64,000 nt of DNA from Himantopus leucocephalus. Taxonomy: Eukaryota; Chordata; Aves; Charadriiformes; Recurvirostridae. The notes beneath the pieces were generated by a model, which saw only the letters and a program-made list of their open reading frames with translations, ran no database searches and was not told the origin of the DNA. Position 1 is the first letter of the stretch. Every line of letters starts with the position of its first letter. Location of the stretch: positions 11,380,982 to 11,444,981 of the forward strand of contig RSEF01000020.1 in the NCBI GenBank assembly GCA_003993805.1, read 5' to 3'. Positions 39,551-52,400 of the stretch are shown here, in pieces. The position numbers and the translations under genes were made by a program.

Positions 39551-42500
39551 CATTTTTCTCTTCCCACAGAGGAAGAAACCACATGGGGCGTGCAATGCCT
39601 TCCACTAATCAGACCTCAGGCGTTCTTTCTGCCTTTGGAAAGCTCCCTTGCCCTAGTTCTCCCGTAACAAGACACTGGAAGATTGGTATGGAGATAGTTG
39701 GCTAAGAAAACCCTCCAAATAAACTTCTGGAATTGCATGGCAGTAACAGGATGCCTTTAGCAGGCAGCTGCCTTGTCTGTCTCAGGCTTATTGTGCGAAA
39801 ACAAGTATGTCAGGTCAAGCTGCATATTTTGAGGTTTGATGTCCCACCCTCTCAAATAAGTGATGTGGGAAGAAGTCTTCTGGGAAAACTCCTTCCCCAG
39901 GCTTATTACTGTGAGGTTTTCTGTGGGAAGCAGTGAGACTTTCCCATCCCCTCCTTTACCCCATGTGATGCTCTGTGATCATAATATGTGGAACTATCTC
40001 ATGCTTTCAAGAACTCCAGTGCTGAACAAACACGCTCTGGGTATTTTTCTTTAGTCTTTGTTCTATTCTTCATGATCCTGAGGACATCATTCTTTGCCCC
40101 TTGTTTTCTTCACCTGTGTGAAGAAGGTGGCATTTCCTTTCTCAAAGGCTTTTGTGAAAACTTTCTGGTTTTTTAAGTCCCCTACCAGATGGGGAGGGTG
40201 CTATGGGAGAGCAAAGCATCCAGCTGCAATTGATTTGTTTGTAAGGAAAAGCTGATGCTACTTTAGAGATCTCCCTTCCTCCTCCTCCCCCGACTTAGTC
40301 TGCTGGAAAGACTTGTTCTCTCATTTGCTGTTGGTGTTCTACTGTTTGTATCTTCCTCATCACATATATGGCTATGCTTAAGGTACTGATGTAGAAGCCC
40401 CACAGTTTAAAATAAGAGCTGTGGGTATACTAGCTCTAGACTGCCCACTGAATGAGTCGCCAGTGGCCGGGCAACTAGAATCATGTAGTGCCTGACGGAG
40501 TACCTGTCAGCTGGCTGCTCCTGGATGGATGAAGTCGGGTCCTGTTGGTCCACAGCTGCAGTAGGTATTATCTCATTAGCATTCAGCATCACCTATATGC
40601 TCCCAGAGAGGCATTAAGAATGGAGGCTCAGAAAAGGAGATTAGAGGAAAGCAGTAAGTGGGGAAATGTCTTGAAATTGCATTATTCTTCAGAAAATGGG
40701 CAATTGCAATGTACTAAATAACACAAACGGCACATTCTTTAAATCTCCAGAGGGGCAAAGCTTGGCTGAGAGATCTTTTTTTACCCTGTTTTGTTTCAGT
40801 GGTAAGTATTTTCTTTTAGTTCCCACTTATCTTTTCATTTGACAGATTTTTTTTCCACCTCCACCCAAAATATATTGCCAAGTGTGGCTTACTCACAAGG
40901 GCATGTGACTTTGTGATCAGAGCGGCATCTGGTGCTATAAGGAAGTGAAGCCCCAGTCCAGAGTAGTGGGTAAGGTTCGAATGGCACATGAGTAGGCCTC
41001 CTTGTCGTATCTAGAGAGAATCTGGGGGGAAAAAAAAAANTCACCTCTACCCACAAGGCTTAGCAAAATTTTATATAAAATCTCTTAAATATTCTTGGCC
41101 ACTATTCGGTATATTTTTGTGGTTGGTCATCTATCTCTTAGCAAGGCCTAAAGGAGTCAGCCAGGTGCAAAGATAATTGTTTCCTTGTTTCAGGCAGCAT
41201 CTGCTCAGCCAGCTGGGTAGCTCATCTGTAAAAGGTGACAGGCTCAGGTAGCAGCCTGCAAATCCTACCCCTTGTGCTCCTGTGACATGCAGCGCTGCGG
41301 AAAGTCTCTGCGACCCTGCACTGGAGAGCACGCTGCAAAACAGAACGCAGTTCTGCTGAGGAGAAATTGAAGGGGTGAGCCAGGTCCTTAAGGGAGTAAA
41401 CAAGGAGCAGAAGTTTGGTTATCACAGAGAAAAATCTGCAGCCTCACAATTTTCCGTGTTTTGCTCTGACCCCAAATTACCCTTCCTTCATATTAAATGC
41501 TTGTGTTTTCCCTATATGTAGTATTAATCTGTCTTATTTTACAAGGCTGTTTATCAACAGCCTTTGTAAGTCTTGACTGCCAATTCTCCACATCTCCTAT
41601 TAATGAAGAACCATGTCTACCATTATTTAATGGCTTCTGTGATCTGTACCTCCACACATCTGGTGCTGGTGCCAGTTAGTCTTCTGTCCTGACATTCTGT
41701 TCTTTTTAGCAGATGGTTTGTAGGAAACTGTTAGCTGAAAGTCAAGGAGTGGCAAGAATATCTAGTGTTGTGCAGAATGGATGAATACACCCTCTAGCAT
41801 TCTCTGGTGCGTAGCCCTCCTGCACCCATATTCCTAAGGAATAGTCAACATTGTGTACAGTGTAGCTAGAGGACCCAGGTCGGATGTTGTTAGAGTCTCT
41901 TACAAATTTGGAAATGTGCTACTTCATCTTTATAGCTTTGTTGCTAAACAGACATTTTCATTTCTAAGTGCTTTCTTTCCTTTGTTTTCCCAAACTGCCA
42001 AAAATAGAGGCATCTGACATAAGAAAGGAAGTCAGTTGTGTTTAGTTTAGCTCAGATTTATTTTGTGACATTTCCTGGATACATTTACCCATCGCATTAT
42101 TAAACGAGAGTTTATTTTCTGGAGGCTAGAGCTTCAGCTTTGGCTATATTTCAGTAAGACAGGAATTTAAATAATGTCAACATACTGAGAAATTAGAAAG
42201 TCTTTCAGGTGTGTGTTGCAGGAGAAAGTTCAGAGCTCCACTATCTCTCCTAGTAGTTGGCCTGGGGCTTTTTCAAATGTATAATCTTATTTTTCCACTC
42301 ATTTGAAATGTAAACAGAGAATTTTCACAGAAGACAGAGGAATCCATCTGCAAATAATATTTGTTTTTGGCAATTTGTTTCTTTAATTATGATGATAAAT
42401 TTCCACTACTTGGCAGCAGCACAAAGAAATATGCTCTCGTATGTCTTTGTTCCTCCAGGAGGAATGGAGAAAGTGGGTCTTGTTCAGAAAGAAATTCCCC

Positions 42501-43070
42501 CATCTAGTCACATTATTCTTGTAATTCACCCCAGCAAGTGATGAGAAACCCCTTTTTTCCCCTCTCTCATGGGAAGGACATTTGGCTAGGATTCAGAAAA
42601 CATCTTTTTTGCTTTTGGACAAACCTTGACTGACTCAAGACAAAACCCAAGTCCTGAGGTTGTACAAAATTCTAAGATGAAACCTGCCTTTATCTCTCAA
42701 AAAATAGTCAGTTGTAATGAGGAGGACTCATATCTACACGTTATTTGCCAGATAAAGGTACATAGTTCAGAGGTACTCATATGCCAGTGGAGCAGCTGAC
42801 AAATTTGGTGGTGGTCACAGCTGAGAGACCCTAAATCAGGCCCGAAGCTTTGAATACCTTAGATGTGCTTTTCAGAAATGATGACGTGAATACAAATTTT
42901 GCACCTTGAATCCATCTCTAAAGCAATGGATCATCCAAAAGTTGTTGCTAGGTTTTTTAGATATCTTCTTGGGAGTTGAATTTAGAAAATTCATGAATTA
43001 ATCTTTAAAATCTCTCAGCTTTGTAGCAGCGCATACAAGCTTGTTGTTATTTCTGCTTCCTAGGAAAACA

Positions 43071-43300
43071 ACATAGAATCATAGAATTGTTAAGGTTGGA
43101 AGTCCAACCATTAACCTAACCTGACAAAACCACATCTAAACNNNNNNNNNNNNNNNNNNNNNNNNNNNNNNNNNNNNNNNNNNNNNNNNNNNNNNNNNNN
43201 NNNNNNNNNNNNNNNNNNNNNNNNNNNNNNNNNNNNNNNNNACAGGGGGATGATCACTTCCCGAGTCCTGCTCACCACGCTAAACAGCCACCAGAGGTGT
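43071..43300 (-). mobile_element. CR1 LINE, minus orientation, interrupted by assembly gap
   Basis: To the left of the N block, the plus strand reads the reverse complement of a CR1 3' end: CATAGAATCATAGAATTG, TTAAGGTTGGAAGTCCAACC, then CCACATCTAAAC. About 12 nt appear to be missing from the usual 'ggaaaagacctctaagatcatcaagtccaacc'. To the right of the N block, ACAGGGGGATGATCACTTCC and GAGTCCTGCTCACCACGCTA match a more 5' part of the same CR1 3' region ('acagggggacgatcacctccctagtcctgctggccacactatt'). Both flanks have the same orientation and the correct order, so a single CR1 copy spans the gap. Confidence 0.9.
43142..43241. other. Assembly gap of exactly 100 N
   Basis: One hundred undetermined bases form a standard placeholder for a gap of unknown length. 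The CR1 copy on both sides shows that real sequence is missing here. The reverse open frame reported through it is an artefact. Confidence 0.99.
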
Positions 43301-46300
43301 GAGAGAATGTAAGGGATGAATCTGAATCTTTTAAACCTCATGTACATTACCTTGCCTCCCAACTATGAGCCAGGAAATCTGCTGTATAGACTTAAAATGA
43401 CCTATCCTTTTTACAACTGTATCCTGTTAAAATCCGTGTTCCACAATACATGTGCTAATGGTGCGAAAGTCAGTCATCTGTTTCTCAGTGTAAATATAAA
43501 AGTTTGCGTTTAGTACTGTCTTGGTGGTAGGTTTTTAGGATAATTCTAAAAAACTAGCCTTTTTATTCCTTTTGTTTTTTCTTCCTTTTTATTACAAAAG
43601 AAATATATATGCTTAGTTTAAATAAATAGATTTATAAGTATATATACTCTGCATTATGCTTTGGGCTGGATATTTTATGCTTTGGAGAGAGGGAAAAATC
43701 ATTTGCAGGACACTTACAACTTGACATATAAATATCCTCTGTAGATTCTACACGCTGAACATTTGACAGGGGAGAAGCGTGAAGTTTTCTAAATACTTTG
43801 ACTTAACTTCTGCATGCCAATTGCACTGACTCGTACACTGTGTATGTGCTGATGAACAGTCATTGAAATGCTTTTTGATAATGTTTTTAGCAGATGAAGA
43901 AAAACTGAACATGTAGTGTGAAAAACATGTTATACTCCTTAGACTTCTGCAGACTAGTTCAAAATAACTGTGAAGGACATTTCATATTCAGAATATCCGA
44001 GCGGGCCTCGGTTCTGGATAGGGAAGAGGGAGCAGAACCAGATGAGCTGGATGTATTAAATACTTTATTCCAAAGCTTTATCCCTTTTCTGCTTTCAGAT
44101 TTCCCACGACTGAATTTTCTTGGTTTTGCCTCTGCTGTATTGTTTGGCGTGTGCTTCGTGCAAATATACGTAAATCACTGGGTCGGTCAGGAGCCCTTGA
44201 CATTTGCCTGTTTTATGATTTTTAGTTAGCATCTTAGCCATGTGGGGGTTTTTGGTGTGTGGTTTTGTGTTTGGTTTTTTTCTTGTTTTTTATTATTCTA
44301 TGTCTGCTTAATTGTAGCTTTTATGAAGAAATGGAGCAAAAGTCATAAAGACAATAAGACAAATCATTCCCAAAGCAAATATAATGAGGGAAATGAGGGG
44401 AAGAGTTGGAGAAATATTTACATGATTTGAATTTTCTGTCAATGTTCCTAAAAATAGAACAAAAAATTAAATAAAATGAAGTACTCAGTTGATTTGTTAG
44501 TGAAAGGAATAAAAAGAATTGCAAACATGAGAACAAATGTTCATTTTTATTCCAAGAAGTAGTTCTTGGCAGTATTCAGGAAGCGCTAATAGAGAAGACA
44601 AAATGTAGATATTTTTTTTTTATCCCACTTGAGCATAAATCAGTGTACTAGACTAAACAATATCTATTGTACAACACACTGAATTCCTCTTTTTTTGTAC
44701 AAATATTCAATTCGGTCTGTAAACTTGACAAACCTACATAAAAATATATTTAAAAGACTCAGCAGGTGCCTTTTGTACAATGTGGACAGTGTATATTCTT
44801 TCTAGGATGTAACATACGGTTTTCATCAGATTGCAACAATATAAATTGTCTGGTCAGTGATTCTATGAGAATGCATTCATACACATACCATTGCATCATA
44901 ATGCTAATAACATGGATAAAATTCTGGGGATGTTTCCTGCAGACTCCTTTCCGGGACTTGAAACCACCAGAGAGGAAACCTCTAATTTAACTAGGATACC
45001 GAGAGACGGGTTTAGTCTCCTTCTGATCAGCCAGTCGTTCCGCAGGTCACTGCCATCTTCCTGCAGTGAAAATAAGCACTGCACAGGGAAACCTTTCAGT
45101 AGCATTCAAGAATAATAGCAATTACCTAATTACTGGTGTGCTCATGTTAAAGGCTACATTAATAGCCACCAATAATGATTGAATATGAAGGCAGTGGCGT
45201 GAATGAAATCATAATTAGTGTAGCATGAGGTAGGTGTTACATTAAGCATCCAGTGAAAAAAAATTAGCAGTGGTGCACAGGTGGACTAAAATGGTATAGG
45301 TGTAACTCAATATGCAACAATCCAACTTTCAGAAGACAAGAATAAGCCTTATATTGTTTGCCCCTTTTAAGAAGTTAAGCCAGTTATGACTTATGTTCAC
45401 CAGCTAGGAAAGCACGTGCTGTGTATGAAACACTCAAAATCTCCACTCTGCTATCTTTGAGGTGCTCTATAATTTGTAACAGCATAGCTGGGTTCGATAC
45501 TCAACCCACTGGGTTTATCTTCCCTAACAATATGCAGTGCAGTTGCTTTCCTATGAGTTCACCAGCTACTGGGAAATAAGGACAAATCCAAATGGAGTAG
45601 CAGGACAGTGGATGTGCTCCAAGCCCAGTGGAGCTTTTCAGGCAGATGATGAATCGGGTTTGGATTGCTGCTCATCAGCTTATCTAGGAAGGCTTTGGTA
45701 TTCTGTGCACGTGTCACATACACGTGAAAAATTTGTTGTTATTGAATTAGCAGAAAACCACCGACATTTATACTATTTAGGTTGCAAAGGTTTCCGTGAG
45801 CACTAGATAGGTGATTTTTCAGTGTTACAATACATGCAGTGCAAAGATGTCATCTGATGTCTGCTATTGATTTCCCTAATGCCGTCTTCAAAACTGGTGA
45901 TTACAGCTGTATCTTCCCTCTTTTATAAATGTCAGTGTCTCCTAGTGAGCTCTAGAGCCCACACACTTATATTCCTGCCTTTGCATGCTCTTCTTGCTCA
46001 TGTTTCTATTATAAAATTGCAATACTACAGAATTTCCAGAAATCTGGTACATAAATATATTTGCAGGACAGTGGGACAACTGGCCTTTCCTTGTGTGGGT
46101 CAAGGAGTGGCATTTAAAGGAAGTCGGGAGTTTTACAATAAAAGGTGAAAAGGGAAGAAACTGCCTCTGTTAAAAACCTTCGGGTCCCCTACTATAAAGA
46201 ATTCAATTCAGTTGCCTGGACTATTCTGACTGTAATATAAAAATGCAAAATATCTTCCAGATTGACTCTCAAAGTACTTTTTGCATATACCCATCTCAAT

Positions 46301-46931
46301 GGAATGTACTGCTCTGCGAAGAAGGTAGGAACCCTTTAGTTGCCTTACACAGAGCACAATGGATTTCACGGGAAGAGCGTTGCCTGACAGCCGGAGCGGT
46401 ACTAGAGACATTTCCAGTGCCACACCTGGCCATTTCTCATGGAGAAGATGAAACTTGCTTTGCTTGAGTTTGAGAAGGAAAAAGGAAAGAACTGGAATGA
46501 CCCATTTGTTTTACAAATCCATCTACTGGCTCTAGTTTTCTTCAGCCCATTGATCTTTTGAACTCCGATCAGTTTAAGATGAAAGGTTGCATCCTCCCAG
46601 CCTTTTGCTATAAAATATGAAGTAAAAGGAAATCACAGTATGAAAATGCCTATTTGCAATGAAATCAATCTTTTTTTTTGTTGATTTGAATGTCTTTTAA
46701 TTTGATTGTTAGGCATTGGAACAGGAGAAATGGGACAGGAGAAATATAACAGGAACTCAGTTGCCGTCATGGAAGGTAGCAGAGAGGTGTATGCATTGCT
46801 TGGCGTGCACGGCAAGAGAGTTCTGAAAAATATGCTCTTGGGTATGTATCTCTGCCTTTGGAGACAAAAGTGTACAAAATCTGAATTGTTCCAGATACGA
46901 AAGAACATTCCCTTGCTTGCCCTACATATGA

Positions 46932-47130
46932 CCGTGAAGTGGGTCAGCTGACGATCGTTAAGGCCCGGTGCGTGTGGGGTGTGGGTGAGCAGAATCGGCA
47001 CACAGGGAAACCTCCGCGCCAGGAGCTGAGACAGGACCCAGGGCAGCGAGAAGCCCTGAGAGGCAGCGCTCTGCCTGTCAGCTCCTGGCTGTCAGGGCAC
47101 GACTGCGGGTGTGCAGATACTTCAGTGCGA
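46932..47130. other. Small CpG-rich patch
   Basis: About 13 CpG dinucleotides fall within 200 bp, against a very CpG-poor background, and local GC is well above that of the neighbours. No exon, CpG-island-scale promoter or repeat family is recognisable. It contains the stem-loop at 47018-47089. Confidence 0.7.
47018..47089. repeat. Two-tier GC-rich stem-loop
   Basis: GCCAGGAGCTGA (47018-47029) pairs perfectly with TCAGCTCCTGGC (47078-47089). After a 2-nt bulge (GA), CAGG (47032-47035) pairs with CCTG (47074-47077). Inside the loop, CAGGGC (47039-47044) pairs with GCCCTG (47053-47058). The element is 72 nt long, with 16 outer and 6 inner base pairs. It could fold in RNA or DNA. No miRNA or snoRNA family is recognised. 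Confidence 0.85.
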
Positions 47131-49384
47131 GTTTCTCAAGCTGCTAATTTTAGGGCACTTGATTCTTGTTCTAATGTGGGATTTGAACAGAGATGAGCTG
47201 TTTGTTGTTGTTAAATAATCAACATATAATTCAGCTATTGCAGCACACGTGCACATACTGACACAATCTTATCAGACAGGGTGAGAAATGCTGCTGTTCA
47301 GGATATTGGGTTATGCCTCTTGGCTATTCCAATATAAATGTCTTCTGAACCCTGATTTGGAAGTTTGGATCTCCCTGCCCACACTGTTTTCTCCAGTAGA
47401 CAGATAGTTGCACTCAATTACCTTAGTTGGTGGCAGTGCTCTTGTTTCCCAGGTTGTCTGTATGTTCTAACAGCAGGTAACTCCTGTTTAGCTCTTTCTT
47501 CACACACTCACATCTCTGGGGATATGAGTAATACAGTCAAACATGTTGCTCCTTTAGGTCACAGGTGAGGGGTTCCCTTACTAGAGCAGGCCAGAATCTT
47601 GTATCTCACAGCCATGTGCCTTTTTTCCATATTTGTGCACTTATGTCATCAAAAAACACAAGGAAATGGAAATTTGTGTTTGAATTCCAGGTCACGTATC
47701 TGCTAATTTCTAAACAGAAAGGCCATTTTTAACTATCACTCTTCTGGAAGACTGGATCACCAGAAGCGGAGTTCCCAGGTCAGAGGAGGGGAGGCAGAAG
47801 CGTTAATGAATGCTGCTTTGACTTCCTCCATTCTTGGTGGCATCTTGTGTAAATGAGTATGTCCAGCCTTGTTGGCAATCATGCATCCTAGAACTGATAA
47901 CGGTGACTTGTGATAGACGCCTGCCTCCTCTTATCTCAAATGTCTTTTTGAAAAGCACCTTTGGCAAGAAGCCCAAGTGCAAAGGAACAATTCTTCTGTC
48001 TTAGACCAAACTTGTAAAGAATCTGAAAAGTTAGGCTCTGCTGACTGGCTGTTATTTCTGTTCCCTCCTCTGCTGTCTGCTTTCTAGATTATTTTTTAAT
48101 CTGAATGTCTGACTGCTGCTTATCTTGCTGATGCAAAACCTCTCAATATCCAGCAAGAGAAAGGTTCTAATTGCTTTGGATCATGCCATCAGCTTCACTT
48201 AAGCTCTGGGTCTGTCTCTGCACAGTTCAGAGGATTTATAGTCTCTACTCCAAGTCCTTATCCAGTTTTTCTGAGTTTGCTTAACTCTATAGATATGACA
48301 GGTCTCAGCTCTTCACCCAAGTATCAGCTGTATCTACTGCTAACCGGTAACACAGACATTTAATGTAGGAAGGAAGGAAAAAAGGACATTGTGTTATAAT
48401 GTTTAACTTGTGAAAGAAGAGGACATGTCTTCAACCTGTGATCAATTTGGGTTGCACAAACTATGACTGAGGTATTGTTAGATGAATATTAAATATACAT
48501 GTATATATTAAATATTTAAATTTGTCTTTGTTCAGTTCACCTTTCTTGTAATTCCTTTTCAGTGTTCATCGAAAACAAACTTTATTTTTATACTGCTTGC
48601 CAGTAGTGACCTCAAATTCTCTGTTTGTATTAATATCAATTACCTGCGCGCGTGAGTCATGTTGAACTTTGTCACTATGTTGGAGGAGTACTTCTTGGAA
48701 TATGTCCCCAACACTTTTTGCTGTGGAAACACTTTGTACTGTATGAAATAGTCTGTGAGTGGAGTTACTGTTTCATGCATATACAACTTGAAGTTCTTAA
48801 TTCTTAAATTTTTTCAGCATAGAGCTTAAACAAACAACTGTTCAGTAACTTAGGCAGAGATGGATTTCTTTTATCATATACAGGGATGAATGCAACCTGA
48901 AATGTCATCTCACAACAGCCACTGGAATCCCCAAGTTTGCTGCAGACAAGTGTATTTTAAACCTTAGATTAGTGCATACCCCCAGTATGTCCCCTGCAGC
49001 TGTGAACGGCTACTCTTTGTTTAGGACTGGGCAAACCTCCAGTGGCCATGTTCTTACAAGGAATGCATTTTCCAGTGTTTTGATTTAATGACTATTATTC
49101 AAGCTGAAGTCAGTTCCTTTCTCACACTATTTTAGGCTGTGTGTGGTAAACCTTTGTGCCACTTTTCTCCTCAAAAAAAAAAAAAAAACCTCTGGTATTT
49201 TCTTTCTGCTAAAACCAATACAAATTAGGCCAAGTTCTATATCTAATGAAATAAATGTTCATTATCTTCATAATGAATAAATCCTGAATTTAAATGAAAC
49301 CTGCAGTTTGGCATTTCTGCTGGCCTACTAACCGTCCTTTTTATTGCTGCTGCTCAATGCAATAGTGTCAGGGAGTTACTGTTA

Positions 49385-49470
49385 TGTCTTCGATGTACAA
49401 ATAGAGAACAAAAGGTCCCTGCCCCAAAGACTGAAAGTTTAGACATTTCTATTGATTGAATAAATATCGG
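49385..49470 (-). mobile_element. Old amniote LINE/SINE 3'-end fragment, antisense
   Basis: GATGTACAAATAGAGAACAA followed by AGGTCCCTGCCCCAAAGACT and AAAGTTTAGACAT matches the reverse complement of a widespread amniote 3'-end repeat. The usual reading is 'gctgtacaaacacatagtaagagacagtccctgccccaaagagcttacagtctaaatagac'. The same family recurs at 54078 and 55812. Confidence 0.6.
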
Positions 49471-52400
49471 ACATTTGTCTTTTCTTGCCAAAAAGTGATA
49501 CATTAAGGCAAGCGTCACCTGGACAGATAAACAGTGAATTTTGAGGATGCAAAGGAACTACGTATGGAGAGAGACTTCCTGTAATGGAAGGGGAACGGGG
49601 GAGGCAAGTGTGTGACTGTAAAGTTCTTTCTCTCTTTCTCCCTTTGTTTTTATTTCAGTGTGATCCTCTATTGATCAGACTTTGAACAGAACTACGACAC
49701 GGGTGTTTTCCAGCATTTAATCCATCCTTGTATGCATCTGAGACAGTTTCACATCCTTGTTCTCAGGGTGAGGAGTGGATATTGGGAGGCTGCAGTCTTC
49801 TCTACAGGAGGACCATCCTGTCTTCTTCACTTGCATTCAGGACTTTATCCAAAGCCGAACTCCCATAGTGAGAAACCCTTCAGGAAGCTGTTTGCCTTAG
49901 TTAATGGGCCAGATCTACCCACTGCATTACTCAAGACCTACATGCTAATCTTTCAGGCATTTTAGTCCCTAATTATCATTTAGAGTGGGTTAAAATTTCC
50001 ATTTAATTTAAAATTAATAAAATGGAGCACTTTATTTTTTGAAACTGCATAGGGAAAAGTTGGGGGTTTTATTTCTATTTTAAAGTGAAAATATCTCTTA
50101 CAAATTTTATTTTTAGATCTTTCTTTACACATGCTTTTCTTTGGTAGGCTTAGTTACAGAGTCGGATAATTTTATTTTGAAAATTAAAAACTTCTTAAAA
50201 GGAGGAGTATAGTTAATAAAACATACCCAGGGAAAAATGAGATGTTAGTCTCATCTGAAGGAAGAATAAAACTAGTTATGAAATCATTACAATTAAAAAA
50301 AAATAAATCTTTGACCAGTTTTACTCTCCATTCAGTGGCAGCAGCTCTGATAAAATGTATCTAATTAACACCCAGCAGATAACAATTATCTTGTATAATT
50401 ATGATGAGCTTGTTTGTTCTTTAATTGATAGCTTAAGCAATGTTTTATGATGTTTATTTGACCTTGATGCTAATCTGCACCCTGCTACCGTGAGCTGCCA
50501 AATGCATGGCTGTTTGGATTTCCCTCTCCACCCCTTGCACTCACCACTCGTTATCATCGTTGTCGCGCTGCAGTGTGGTGTGTCCCGCACCATCTCTCCG
50601 TGACTGCCACAGTGTCGCTCTGACCCCTCACAATTGCTGTGAGGCTGCACCCAGTTGTTGCCTCTCTGCTGTCCATCTATGTCTGTGTGTAAGCAGCGTT
50701 AAATAGCCAACTCTGTAGGACCCACAAAACAAAATATGTTGTATTACTTGGAACCAGATAAGATGTTCACTGTTAGAAACTAAATTGTTGAATGTATCTG
50801 ATCATTTCGCGTGTAGTTGATACAGGTCTTACAACAGACCCGCAATCTGCTCTTGTACTAAAAGGTACAGTAACCTTTAGTTAGGTTCAGTAACCAGACA
50901 CGTATGCTCATAGAACAGATGTGTTTGGTTTTGATGCATCCTGAATACTTTGAGAGGATTTCAGTTTTCCCACAAAGGCAGAATAAAATGTCTTTGCTGT
51001 CTTGTAAATAATGGTCTTGTGTGTTGGTACCTGGCTGCCATAATAATTTTTACCGTAATACTGTATGATGCTCTACTGACAGCCTGTCCTTTTTATTAAG
51101 GGATGTCTGGGATAATATTTCAAATTAATTTTCAAAATATATTTTTCCCTTTGCTGGAGAGAGGCAGACCTAATCAGATGGGCATTGTGGGGAAAAAGTT
51201 AGAGTGGAAAGACAATCACCTGTCTCAGATAGTCAGAGATAACTAAGGAGGTCATGGGTTACAAGCCCATTCTGACCAGATCACTTAATCTGTGACTTGG
51301 GTATTTATTTTTTTTTCACTGACAAAACAGGGTTAAGCATGACTATTTCCTACTCCTTTTTTCTGTGTGCTTTACTGGGGGTAAAACACTGCCGCCTTGC
51401 TGTGTACCTTTTACTGCACTGCATCTTTAATTTTTAGGATATTGGTGCCTTCTAATTAAAGGACACTTCTGCAAATCTGTTTCTACTACAAATGAAGTGG
51501 GGAAAGAAGCCCTTCAGAAGACTGAACTTGTGTGAATATTCAAACTGGATTTACAGTGATGGTGTATTTTTTTTTTTAATGTTTGCAAACAGGGAGTCTT
51601 TAAACAGCTGACTAGCAGATCACTGTTCCTGGCACAGTGGCTCTTACTGAAAATCTTTGTCCCAGTTCCTTCATTTGAAATGTAGCTATGTTACTTAGAG
51701 CAGTTGTTTTCCATCTGGAAAGGAGGAAGGAGCTACTCCCTCCTGAATTCTTTTAAGTCTTTGTCCAGAAGGCTCTGGTCTCTTTTTTTCCCTTTTTTTT
51801 TTTTTTTTTTTTCTTCTTTCTCCTCTCGAGGAATCAACCATTTCCAGTAGCCACCAGCTTGGAAAGCAAGTTGGGTCTACAAATTCTCAGTTCTAATTTT
51901 TTATCTCCATTTTTCATCATGACTGTTCTGACTGTTCACAAACTCCTCTAATGTTGGTTATACTGTAGCTTACAATAATTAGGTACCATCTTAGCAAAAT
52001 CAACTCATGTGTGCTCAAATAATGTGAGGTTTATAAAGCAACCAGGGAATAGCTAATGAACAAAGCTGTGGTTCCCCTATGTTGTCTCACTATCCTTGTC
52101 CTTGAAGATTCGGAATGAAGAAGTATCTGAAATGTGGAAATCAATGCAATCCTACTTGGCACACGGTGTACTGTGTGAACCAGATTTCTGTTGGGGGTTA
52201 CTTATCTGAAACCAATTTTAAGTTAATTTAGTGAGGAACAAATAGGAAACATCCCCAAAACAAGGTTTTGTCTGAGATTTCTGGATTTCGGGGATTCCAT
52301 TAGAGAGCGCAATAGCCTGGGAACAGCTTTTCTTATCACATCTTGTCCTTTTCACTTCAAGGGAGTATTAGAAAGTGCAGTGGTGCATAAGACTTAGTAA

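Larger units (their letters stand above)
37271..43070. other. Non-coding DNA with one hairpin and one MIR remnant
   Basis: No coding exon was recognised. A 13-bp perfect hairpin at 38954-38991 and a MIR-like fragment at 39420-39550 are listed separately. A polypyrimidine-AG followed by a GC-richer block (about 41185-41410) looks superficially like an intron end, but all three frames close within a few dozen codons. Position 41040 is an undetermined base directly after a G6A10 run. Confidence 0.65.
43301..49384. other. Non-coding DNA
   Basis: No exon or RNA gene was recognised. The stretch holds AT-rich parts (43570-43660), a T/G-rich tract (44240-44310), an 11-nt direct repeat ACAGGAGAAAT (46721-46731 and 46735-46745), the CpG-rich patch with a stem-loop at 46932-47130, an AT palindrome around 48485-48520 (core ATATACATGTATAT), and a 16-A run at 49173-49188. 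Confidence 0.65.

Noticed and set aside
41185..41410. Polypyrimidine-AG followed by GC-richer sequence, like an intron-exon border
   Set aside because: All three frames after the AG meet stops quickly, and no donor site with an open frame follows.
43111..43362. 83-codon reverse open frame spanning the N block
   Set aside because: The frame exists only because N bases are read as X. It covers a CR1 and an assembly gap.
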